DNA of 64,000 nucleotides. Source: Clostridium sp. UBA4108 (GTDB taxonomy: Bacteria; Bacillota; Clostridia; Clostridiales; Clostridiaceae). Positions 51,262-59,274 of this stretch are shown in pieces. The position numbers and the translations under genes were made by a program. How positions within the stretch are numbered: the stretch's first letter is position 1; each line of letters opens with the position of its first letter. The notes beneath the pieces were generated by a model. That model searched no databases and was not told the DNA's origin. It was given only the letters and a program-made list of their open reading frames with translations. The DNA is taken from NCBI GenBank assembly GCA_002381695.1, contig DFXM01000020.1, positions 1-64,000 on the forward strand, written 5' to 3'.

Positions 51262-52563
51262 ATGGATGAGGGAAAAACTTTAAAGCTATGGAACAGGAAC
51301 TTCTTTTTACTTTGGCAAGGGCAGCTAGTGTCTTATTTGGGAGATATCATATATATGATTGCTTTAGACTTTTGGGTATTAGAGGTGACTGAGTCTACAG
51401 CACTAATGGGTCTACTCTCTGCAGTGGCTTTAATTCCAAGATTAATTTTAGGGCCTTTTGCAGGAGTTTTAGTAGATAGATTGAATAGAAGAAATATCAT
51501 AGTAATTACGGATTTTATAAGAGGTATATTATGTACTTTTGCAGGTATAGCTGCACTAAATGGCTTTATACAGGTATGGATGGTATTTGTTATAGCAATT
51601 GTAAATAGTATGTGTTCAGCATTTTTTAATCCATGCATAACATCGGTAAAACCAGATATAGTACCTAAAGATAAAATAGTTAAGGCAAACTCTATAACTA
51701 GTTTTGCAGAATCAGGAGCAAGTATGGTTGGAAATTCTATAGCTGGGATTTTGTATGTATCAATAGGAGCTCCATATATGTTCTTATTTAATGGTGTATC
51801 TTATTTATTTTCAGCATTTACAGAGATATTTATCAAAGTTCCAGCTGTAAAAAGAGAAGTAGAACAAAGGAATGTTACATTAAAAAGTGATTTTATTGAA
51901 GGTTTTAAATTTTTATGGAAATTTAAAGCTTTAAGAAATATTTTTATAGTGTCGTCCTTCATAAATTTTTTATGTAATGCTGCCTTTATATTACTACTTC
52001 CTTATTTTAAAGAAATGAATTTTTTAGGAGCAGAGAAATATGGAATAGCTATGGCAATGAGTTCCTTAGGAATGGTAATAGGTAGTGGGATTTTATCTTT
52101 AATTAGTATAAAAAACAGTCAAAAATTTAGAGTATCCACCACAGCAATGATAGTTATGTCAAGTCTATGGCTTATTATGCCTCTTGTGAATAATTTTTAT
52201 GTTATAGCTACTGCTCTTTTAATAGCTCAAATGTGCAATATGATTTCTAACACTATATTTAATTCTACAATGATGATTACAATTCCACAAGAAAAAAGGG
52301 GAAAGGTATTTTCACTTATTAGTACTTTTTCCATGGGGTTAAGTCCACTAGGAATAGCGCTAGGAGGAATAATGGGAGAATTTATTTCAATAAAAATTGC
52401 TATGCTGATGTTTTTTGCAATGACTTTTATAGGTGCTTTATCCATTCCTATGTTAAAAGGATTTAAGACTATGATAAGCTTTAATCCTGAAGAGCAAACA
52501 TTGGAAGAATTGATAGCATTAACTAATGGAGAAATTAATAATATAAGTATGGAAATTAATTAG
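51262..52563 (+). CDS. MFS exporter (macrolide-efflux-like, DHA3 type)
   Basis: 433 residues from ATG 51262, six bases after GGAGGT; the frame stays open to 51184 without a site. About 11-12 membrane helices are visible. LWNRNFFLLWQGQLVSYLGDIIY, RLILGPFAGVLVDRLNRRNIIV (loop 2-3 motif) and FNPCITSVKPDIVPKDKIVKANSI are typical of the group with MefA-like and enterobactin-exporter-like members. Substrate is unknown. A palindromic operator upstream suggests drug or metabolite induction. Confidence 0.9.
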   Translation: MDEGKTLKLWNRNFFLLWQGQLVSYLGDIIYMIALDFWVLEVTESTALMGLLSAVALIPRLILGPFAGVLVDRLNRRNIIVITDFIRGILCTFAGIAALNGFIQVWMVFVIAIVNSMCSAFFNPCITSVKPDIVPKDKIVKANSITSFAESGASMVGNSIAGILYVSIGAPYMFLFNGVSYLFSAFTEIFIKVPAVKREVEQRNVTLKSDFIEGFKFLWKFKALRNIFIVSSFINFLCNAAFILLLPYFKEMNFLGAEKYGIAMAMSSLGMVIGSGILSLISIKNSQKFRVSTTAMIVMSSLWLIMPLVNNFYVIATALLIAQMCNMISNTIFNSTMMITIPQEKRGKVFSLISTFSMGLSPLGIALGGIMGEFISIKIAMLMFFAMTFIGALSIPMLKGFKTMISFNPEEQTLEELIALTNGEINNISMEIN

Positions 52564-52600
52564 AAGATATTGAGTATATGCAAGTTAAGGAGGAACAAGG

Positions 52601-53296
52601 ATGGTTAACAATGAAACATGTGGAGATTTAAAAATATCAGGAAGTGGAAAGGCTACAGGCGGAAGGTATAGACAAGTAGCTATAAGCGGAAGTGGAAAAG
52701 TCACTCAAGATTTAAAATGCATAGATGGAGGAATAAGTGGAAGTGGTACGGTACAGGGTTCTATTCATGCAGATAGATTTAAAATAAGTGGAAGCGGTAA
52801 GATAGGCGGTAATTTTAAAGGAGAGAATTTTGTTATCTCTGGAGGAGGAACTGTAGGTGGAAGAATAAGCTCTACTAATGTGAATATAAATGGTGGAGCT
52901 AGAGTGCAACAAGGAATTGAGGGGGAAATAATAAATATTAATGGATCTATTATAACTCAAGGAATGATTAATGGAGATGAAGTTAATATTGGATTAAATG
53001 GAAGCTGTGAGATAGAAGAGATTGGCGCTTCAAGGGTAAGGGTATCTGAAGAGTTTAATATTAGAAATAGTATAGCCGTACAATGGCTTATAAAGTTATT
53101 TAGTAGAAATCATGGATATTTAAGAGTAAAGACTATTGAAGCAGACGAAGTATATCTAGAAAATACTATAGCAGAGGTAGTTAGAGGGGAAAAGATAATC
53201 ATAGGTAAAGGCTGTAACATAAAGAGAATAGAGTATAGAAATTCCTTTGAAAAGATAGATTCTAACTCTATTGTAGAAGAAGAAAGGAGGCTTTAA
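52601..53296 (+). CDS. bactofilin-like polymer-forming protein (YhbE/F type), first copy
   Basis: 231 residues. The first five coils start at residues 12, 28, 45, 62 and 79 with ISGSG or ISGGG, a period of 16-17 residues typical of a right-handed beta-helix. The C-terminal part carries ADEVYLENTIAEVVRG, shared with the paralogue at 53994. Bactofilins polymerise without nucleotides and act in cell shape or motility in other bacteria. ATG follows AAGGAGG. It is 9 nt from the YhbD-like gene. Confidence 0.85.
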   Translation: MVNNETCGDLKISGSGKATGGRYRQVAISGSGKVTQDLKCIDGGISGSGTVQGSIHADRFKISGSGKIGGNFKGENFVISGGGTVGGRISSTNVNINGGARVQQGIEGEIININGSIITQGMINGDEVNIGLNGSCEIEEIGASRVRVSEEFNIRNSIAVQWLIKLFSRNHGYLRVKTIEADEVYLENTIAEVVRGEKIIIGKGCNIKRIEYRNSFEKIDSNSIVEEERRL

Positions 53297-53305
53297 GAAA
53301 AAGAT

Positions 53306-53932
53306 ATGGAAGAATTAATTTCTAAGAAGGAGATATTAGATATAACAGGTATTTCTTATGGTCAACTTTATAGATGGAAAAGAAAAAATTTAATACCAGA
53401 GGAATGGTTTATAAAAAAATCTAGTTATACGGGTCAGGAAACTTATTTTCCTAAGGAGAAAATTTTAGATAGAATAAAAAAGATATTGGAATTTAAGGAT
53501 GATATGCCACTAGATGATTTAGCAGATATGTTTTCTAATAAGATCAATGTTAATAGTGGAAGTGAAAGTTATGTAATAGAAAAAAATATTATAAATTCTG
53601 ATGTTATAGGAATTTATAAAGATATGTTTGGAGCTAAAGAAAATTATAATTTTAAAGACATGTTATTTATGTATATATTACAACATCAACTAACCTTAGG
53701 AGAGATTACAATTGATGAATTAGAGCTATTAATTGACATCATAAGCAGAGAATATGATAAGCTGCAAGCAGATGAAGGAAAGGTATATCTGGTTAGAAAA
53801 TTAGGATTATCTATAGGTATAGGAGCATTCAAGGAACCAATCTTATTAGATAAAAATACTAAAGTTATATGTACACTAGATATTAATAAATATACGGAGG
53901 AATTAAATTTAAAATTAGCTGAACAGACTTAA
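53306..53932 (+). CDS. YhbD-like protein with N-terminal HTH
   Basis: 208 residues. SKKEILDITGISYGQLYRWKRKNLIPEEWF is a MerR-type helix-turn-helix. The rest, rich in short helices, is the DUF4004-like part known from B. subtilis YhbD. The B. subtilis order yhbD-yhbE-yhbF puts such a protein beside two bactofilins; here it sits between them. It could be a regulator of, or a partner for, the filaments. AAAGGAGG precedes it, though ATG 53306 is a little far from that site. Confidence 0.8.
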   Translation: MEELISKKEILDITGISYGQLYRWKRKNLIPEEWFIKKSSYTGQETYFPKEKILDRIKKILEFKDDMPLDDLADMFSNKINVNSGSESYVIEKNIINSDVIGIYKDMFGAKENYNFKDMLFMYILQHQLTLGEITIDELELLIDIISREYDKLQADEGKVYLVRKLGLSIGIGAFKEPILLDKNTKVICTLDINKYTEELNLKLAEQT

Positions 53933-53993
53933 GATAAAATGTATGAAAGAAAAGTATAAGTTAAAAATATGGTATTGAATAAGGAGGGGGAAA

Positions 53994-54893
53994 ATGACTG
54001 TTTATGATGCTATGGATTTAAAAATAAGTGGGGATTTAGAAACTAAAGGTGGAAATTATAAAGATGTAAAAATTAGTGGAGATGGAATAATAAATGGGGA
54101 TATCACTTGCAAATCTTTTAGGATTAGCGGTAATGGAGATGTAAAAGGGAATGTAGAGTGTGAGGGTTTATTTAAAGTTAGTGGTGATGCAAGCATTATT
54201 AACGCAATAAGCTGTGTAGAGTTTAGCATTAGTGGAGATTGTGAAGTGCTAGGAGATTTAAGGGTTGTGAATGAATTGAAAGTTAGTGGAGAATTGAATG
54301 CAGGTGGAAATATTTATTGTGGAAGTTTAAGAGTGAGTGGAGACATAGAAGCAAAGAAAAGTATTAATTGTAAGGAGATAGTACATGTCAGTGGAGATAT
54401 AGATGTGGATGGAGATTTTAATGGATTAGACATATCTATTTCTGGAGATTGTTCTGTTGAAGGAAAGCTATGTGGAAATAATATAAAGATATCAGGGGAT
54501 ATAGAAACTGAAAGTGGGATAGAGGGAGAAAAGATAATACTAACTGGATCTACAAAAAGTAAGGGACTAGTAAATGGAGATGAAATATATATAGATATAT
54601 CTGGGAAACATTATATAAAAGAAATTGGTGGAAGAATAATTAAAGTTATGGAGAATAAAGAAATTAGAGGAGCTTCAGGGAGTTTTTTAGGATGGAGTCT
54701 TAAAAGCATGGGAAAGCTTGAATGTGAATGCATAGAGGGCGATGAAGTATATCTTGAGAGAACAATAGCTAATATAGTAAGAGGAAAGAATATAACTATA
54801 GGAAAAGAATGTAAAATAAACACCATTGAATATAGCGATGAACTTAAGGTAATAGATACAAAATCATTTATAGGAAAGTCCTCTAAAATTTAA
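53994..54893 (+). CDS. bactofilin-like polymer-forming protein (YhbE/F type), second copy
   Basis: 299 residues. About ten ISGD/VSGD/VSGE coils, each about 17 residues, form a longer beta-helix than in the first copy. The C-terminal GDEVYLERTIANIVRGKNITIGKECKIN matches the paralogue. It likely co-assembles with it. ATG follows AAGGAGGGGG. It is the last gene of the cluster, followed by a terminator. Confidence 0.85.
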   Translation: MTVYDAMDLKISGDLETKGGNYKDVKISGDGIINGDITCKSFRISGNGDVKGNVECEGLFKVSGDASIINAISCVEFSISGDCEVLGDLRVVNELKVSGELNAGGNIYCGSLRVSGDIEAKKSINCKEIVHVSGDIDVDGDFNGLDISISGDCSVEGKLCGNNIKISGDIETESGIEGEKIILTGSTKSKGLVNGDEIYIDISGKHYIKEIGGRIIKVMENKEIRGASGSFLGWSLKSMGKLECECIEGDEVYLERTIANIVRGKNITIGKECKINTIEYSDELKVIDTKSFIGKSSKI

Positions 54894-54930
54894 AGTAAGT
54901 ATTTACAAAACAATAAAATAAATTTGAATA

Positions 54931-54967
54931 AAAATCATGGAAGAAATCTTTCCATGATTTTTATTTT
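54931..54967 (+). terminator. terminator after the bactofilin cluster
   Basis: AAAATCATGGAA (54931-54942) pairs with TTCCATGATTTT (54949-54960), then TTATTTTA follows. Confidence 0.88.
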
Positions 54968-55033
54968 ACTTTAATATAACTTTTATGTAGAATTAGATTA
55001 GAGTAAATATAGTTAAGTTGGGGGATTTATAAA

Positions 55034-56698
55034 ATGTATGATATGAGAGGTCTACTTAAAAAATACTATGGATTCATTATAGGGTTAGTAGGGGTAGGAT
55101 TTTTACAAAATATGATGATTTTTATATATCCTATACTTATAAGTGAACTTTTTCAGGATATAGGAGCATATAAAACATTATGGGACATAAAGTGGTATAT
55201 AATAATATCTTTAATAGCTATAGTGATAATCAATATATTAAAACATGTATTTGATTCTATAAGGACCAAATTTTATGAAAGATTTAATTTAGAAGAGAGT
55301 GCATACATATACTCTAAAGTATTTGAAATAAACTATGAAACTCTTAAAATGAATAAGGGTGATTATTATGTGCATAAAATATATAATGCTGTGGATAGTA
55401 TAGCGGGATTTTTAGCTAATAATATAGTAAAACAGTGGATAATGTGGACAAACCTTTTAGTGGTAGTGGTTTTAATTGCTACAGTGAATATAGTAGTAGC
55501 TGTCATTGTAAGTATATTGATACCTATAAACTATTTTTTATGTAAAAAATTAAATGAAGAAATAATAGAGGGAAATAGAAAAATAAAAGATGACGAAGAT
55601 GAAACTTTAAACAACATAAATGATATTATCAATAATGTACAAGGTGTAAAATTACATAATGTGGATAATTATTTTTATAATAGAATAAAAGCCTATATGG
55701 AGAATTTACAGGAACAAAGAAGCTTCTTTTATAGATATAAAAATGATAGTAAATTAGTATTGGAATTTGCAAATAATATAATAATCATAGCATCAATTAG
55801 TGTTACTTCAATACTTTTAATTTTAGAAATAATAAATATATCAAGATGGATATTTATTATTATGCTAATAGTAATATATTATAATAACTTGAAACTATTT
55901 ACTGTGAGATACAGCTCTTTAAATAATGCTAAGGATAATCTTAAATTTATTAATGAAGAAATACTAAAGAAAAAGGAATATGAAGGAGCTAATAAGATTA
56001 GTATAGATGTCATTAAATCTATAGAGTGTAACATAAAGTCCTTTGAATACATTAATAAACAACAGGTATTAAAAAACTTAAATGTGTCTTTTTATCAGGG
56101 AGAAAAAATTGCTATCATAGGAGAAGAAGGATCAGGAAAATCTACACTATGGAAGTTAATATTAAAGTTATATAAATCTGAGGGAATATTCATAAATGGA
56201 TTTAAATTAAATATAATAAATAATCAATCAATAAGAAATTTGATATGGGTAATAAGTAAAGATGTAGGGATTTTCCCAGGAACTATAAAAGAAAATATTT
56301 TTTTAAATGAAACAATAACTCCAGATAAATTAAAATATATTAGCTCTCTTAAATTTATGGAATATTTTAATTCACTTCCTAATGGGTTAGATACGTATAT
56401 ATATAAGAGTGATAATAAACTTTCAGAAGAACATATTCAGATAATAGAGATATGTAGAGTGTTAGTGAGAAATCCTGAGATTATAATATTAGATGAACCT
56501 ACCTATTTTATAAAAAAAGAATATGAAGAAGAAATTTATAAGGAGATATATAAAGTTTTTGAAAAAAAGATGATAATATTAATCACGAATAATCTAGAGT
56601 TATTAGAGAAAAGTGAAATAATCTTTAGAATAAAAGAAGGTGAAGTAGTAAATCAATTTAGCTCTGTTGAGGAGTTAAAGACTAGATACACCATGTAG
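55034..56698 (+). CDS. ABC exporter (fused membrane and ATPase domains) with degenerate ATPase
   Basis: 554 residues. About six membrane helices (first 330 residues) precede an ATP-binding domain. Walker A is intact (GEEGSGKST, residues 363-371) and Walker B retains LDEP (Asp487, Glu488). Other catalytic elements have changed: the Q-loop glutamine is Lys (VISKDVG), LSGGQ is LSEEH (from 463), the D-loop is lost (TYFIKKEY), and the switch His is Asn519 (LITNNL). It probably binds ATP but turns over poorly alone. ATG follows TTGGGGG. It may need a normal partner. Confidence 0.85.
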   Translation: MYDMRGLLKKYYGFIIGLVGVGFLQNMMIFIYPILISELFQDIGAYKTLWDIKWYIIISLIAIVIINILKHVFDSIRTKFYERFNLEESAYIYSKVFEINYETLKMNKGDYYVHKIYNAVDSIAGFLANNIVKQWIMWTNLLVVVVLIATVNIVVAVIVSILIPINYFLCKKLNEEIIEGNRKIKDDEDETLNNINDIINNVQGVKLHNVDNYFYNRIKAYMENLQEQRSFFYRYKNDSKLVLEFANNIIIIASISVTSILLILEIINISRWIFIIMLIVIYYNNLKLFTVRYSSLNNAKDNLKFINEEILKKKEYEGANKISIDVIKSIECNIKSFEYINKQQVLKNLNVSFYQGEKIAIIGEEGSGKSTLWKLILKLYKSEGIFINGFKLNIINNQSIRNLIWVISKDVGIFPGTIKENIFLNETITPDKLKYISSLKFMEYFNSLPNGLDTYIYKSDNKLSEEHIQIIEICRVLVRNPEIIILDEPTYFIKKEYEEEIYKEIYKVFEKKMIILITNNLELLEKSEIIFRIKEGEVVNQFSSVEELKTRYTM

Positions 56699-56811
56699 TT
56701 TGTATTATAATTATTCATAGATGTTTTAAATAACATTTTAAAAATGAGATTTAACCAATAAAGATGAAGATTACATGTAAAGATTAAATAGAAAAAAAGT
56801 GAGGTAAAACT

Positions 56812-58161
56812 ATGAGTAGAATCTTTGGAACTGATGGAGTGAGAGGAATTGCCAATAGTGAATTAACAGTAGAGCTTGCATATAAATTAGGAAAAGCAGG
56901 AGCTTGGGTCTTAACTGAGGGAACTCATAAACCTAGAATAATAGTTGGAATGGATACAAGAATATCTGGTGATATGCTAGAGTCTGCATTAGTATCTGGA
57001 ATATTATCAGTAGGAGCAGAAGCACTATGTTTAGGAGTAGTTCCAACACCAGCAGTGTCGTACTTAACAAGAAAGTATAATGCGGATGCAGGAGTTGTGA
57101 TTTCAGCTTCTCATAATCCAGTAGAGTATAATGGTATTAAATTTTTTAATAAAAATGGATTTAAATTAAGTGATGAATTGGAAGATAAGATCCAAAAGTT
57201 AATAGAGGATGAATTTAAAGATATTATTGTACCTACAGGAGGAATGGTAGGAAGAAAATATAATGGAAGTAACGCTATTAGAGATTATGTAGATTTTGCT
57301 AAGTCTACTATTGATTCTAACTTAGCTGGGATGAAAATAGCTATTGATTGTGCAAATGGAGCTTCCTATAAAACTTCGGTAATGGCATTAAAGGAGCTTG
57401 GAGCAGAGGTATTTGTAATTAATAATAATCCAGATGGTATTAATATCAATAAAAATTGTGGTTCGACTCATCCAGAGGAACTAATGAAATTTGTAGTGGA
57501 AAATAGATGTGACTTAGGATTAGCCTTTGATGGAGATGCAGATAGATGTCTTGCTATAGACGAAAAGGGCAATCTCATAAATGGGGATTTTATGATAGCT
57601 ATTGCTGCAAAACACTTAAAAGAAAAAGGAAAAATTAAAAAAGATACTGCGGTTGTTACAGTAATGAGTAATTTAGGATTAGATATAGCCTTAAAGAGCG
57701 AAAATATAAAGGTGGTAAAAACAAAAGTTGGGGATAGATATGTGCTTGAAGAGATGCAAAAAAGTGGATATAACATTGGAGGGGAACAATCAGGACATAT
57801 AATATTTTTAGACTTTAATACTACTGGAGATGGATTGGTATCAGGCCTGCAAATAGCATCTATAGTAAAAAGTACAGGTAAAACTTTAAGTAGCCTTGCA
57901 GAAATTATGACTGAACTTCCACAAGTTCTTGTAAATGCAAAGGTACCTAATGATAAGAAAAATATTCATGAGGTAGATGAAGAGATAATATTAGAAATAA
58001 AGAGAATTGAGGAAAAATTACAAGATTCAGGTCGTGTTTTAATAAGACCGTCTGGTACAGAACCACTAGTTAGAGTAATGCTTGAAGGTAAAGTTCAAAG
58101 TGAATTAGATATAATGGCAACAGAGCTAGCCAAACTTATAGAAGTAAAAGCAAGTAAATAA
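56812..58161 (+). CDS. glmM: phosphoglucosamine mutase
   Basis: 449 residues. The catalytic phosphoserine is Ser100 in ISASHNPVEYNGIKFF; the magnesium loop is AFDGDADRC; GGEQSGHII is the sugar loop and RPSGTEPLVRVM the phosphate-binding C-terminal loop. It converts glucosamine-6-P to glucosamine-1-P for UDP-GlcNAc, peptidoglycan and teichoic-acid precursors. In most Firmicutes glmM directly follows cdaR; here about 14 kb separate them. ATG follows GTGAGGT. Confidence 0.97.
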   Translation: MSRIFGTDGVRGIANSELTVELAYKLGKAGAWVLTEGTHKPRIIVGMDTRISGDMLESALVSGILSVGAEALCLGVVPTPAVSYLTRKYNADAGVVISASHNPVEYNGIKFFNKNGFKLSDELEDKIQKLIEDEFKDIIVPTGGMVGRKYNGSNAIRDYVDFAKSTIDSNLAGMKIAIDCANGASYKTSVMALKELGAEVFVINNNPDGININKNCGSTHPEELMKFVVENRCDLGLAFDGDADRCLAIDEKGNLINGDFMIAIAAKHLKEKGKIKKDTAVVTVMSNLGLDIALKSENIKVVKTKVGDRYVLEEMQKSGYNIGGEQSGHIIFLDFNTTGDGLVSGLQIASIVKSTGKTLSSLAEIMTELPQVLVNAKVPNDKKNIHEVDEEIILEIKRIEEKLQDSGRVLIRPSGTEPLVRVMLEGKVQSELDIMATELAKLIEVKASK

Positions 58162-58170
58162 AAATTAAAA

Positions 58171-58199
58171 TAGAGGAGGCTATTTAATAGTCTCCTCTA
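58171..58199. terminator. bidirectional terminator between glmM and a convergent gene
   Basis: TAGAGGAG (58171-58178) pairs with CTCCTCTA (58192-58199). The stop codon of the minus-strand gene lies in the loop. The minus-strand exit is T-rich (TTTTAATTTTT), so it serves that gene best. Confidence 0.75.
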
Positions 58200-58804
58200 T
58201 TCTGTTGATTATCGCACTTTCTAATGGTATTTTCTATCAGTGTACTTTTAGAGTCATAGGTGTTAAAGGATATTTTTATATTGGGATTATACTCTAGATT
58301 AAATACGTCAGTAAATACATTAGAAGCTATATCAATGTAATTTTGAGATATATTATTAAAATTCTCATTATGAAATTGGATTATATAGTCTCTAATAACT
58401 ATAATGAGGTCCCCTAAGGTTTGCTGTTCAGGAGGTAAATCTAGATCCTCAGCAAATATAACTCCATAGAAAAGCGGATTGTCTTTTAAAGCCAAAGAAT
58501 AAAGATTTTCGATATTTTCAGGAGTATATTGCTTTACAGTATCAACAGGTACTACAGTTGAATTAGGACCTAACACAATAGTAATCAAATCCATATTATC
58601 AAAGTAATAATTAGAGGGGATTATGGCTCTTACTGCTTGGGCTACATCAAAGCTAGAATTAACAAATATAAGTATGATGTATATATTGCTATTTACAGGG
58701 ATTAAGGAACTTACACGAACATAGGGACCCATGCTCAATGTATAAACTAATTTATTTCTCGTAGTATACCAAGGTGGAGATAAACTAATATCACTTGAAG
58801 ACAT
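58184..58804 (-). CDS. conserved-looking hypothetical protein between glmM and glmS
   Basis: 206 residues from ATG 58804, with AAAGGGGTG six bases upstream; a GTG at 58813 is inside that element. The sequence, starting MSSSDISLSPPWYTTRNKLVYTL and including SSLIPVNSNIYIILIFVNSS, looks globular, mostly soluble, with alternating beta-strands, and has no membrane helix or signal. No family is recognised. It lies convergent to glmM and divergent from glmS. Possible roles include envelope regulation, but this is a guess from position. Confidence 0.75.
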   Translation of the reverse strand: MSSSDISLSPPWYTTRNKLVYTLSMGPYVRVSSLIPVNSNIYIILIFVNSSFDVAQAVRAIIPSNYYFDNMDLITIVLGPNSTVVPVDTVKQYTPENIENLYSLALKDNPLFYGVIFAEDLDLPPEQQTLGDLIIVIRDYIIQFHNENFNNISQNYIDIASNVFTDVFNLEYNPNIKISFNTYDSKSTLIENTIRKCDNQQNRGDY

Positions 58805-58937
58805 ACAGAACACCCCTTTATTAAACTTACACTATTAGTATATTAATGAACATATATAAATGTTAAGCATATAAGAGAAAAACTTTAAATATAAGTATGG
58901 AAAAATTATAAATAATATAAAGAAGTAAATATTAACA

Positions 58938-58966
58938 TTGACAAATTTATAGAATATGAATATGAT
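58938..58966 (+). promoter_or_regulatory. promoter of the glmS ribozyme transcript
   Basis: TTGACA (58938-58943) and TATGAT (58961-58966) are 17 bp apart. Transcription would start near 58973, about 25 nt before the ribozyme cleavage site, leaving a short leader fragment on self-cleavage. Confidence 0.75.
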
Positions 58967-58996
58967 ATACTGAGGTTAAATATAAAAATTTAGCTA

Positions 58997-59162
58997 AGCG
59001 CCAGGGCTTGTGTTTGGTAACTGAACTTATAGTTTAATTAGAAAACATAAGCTGACGAGGATGGGGAGTATCGAATCTTCGGCGGGTGCCCCACGGTATT
59101 CGCACTACCGATAACAATTGATAAAAGCAGGAAGTGATTTCTGTGACAAAACAATTCGGTGT
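58997..59162 (+). ncRNA. glmS ribozyme-riboswitch
   Basis: The conserved core is evident: AAGCGCCAGG with the cleavage site between A58997 and G58998, then CTGACGAGGATGGGGAGTAT, TCGGCGGGTGCCCCACGGTA and the P4-type AACAATTG/CAATT arms. Glucosamine-6-phosphate acts as the catalytic cofactor. Cleavage leaves a 5'-OH RNA that is degraded, lowering glmS expression when the product is plentiful. It lies 112 nt before the glmS ATG. The family is known from many Gram-positive bacteria. Confidence 0.93.
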
Positions 59163-59274
59163 GAAAATCTTAATAAAGCATGCATAAGTGAGTAATTATA
59201 TAATGTTTAATGAAACAATATATAGATCACTCTTCTTATTTGTGTGCAAAATAATTATAGGAAGGAAGATTTTT

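Noticed and set aside
52601..54893. CRISPR-like or satellite repeat arrays
   Set aside because: The repeated DNA pattern comes from codons of the beta-helix coils; spacing is in-frame and sequences diverge.
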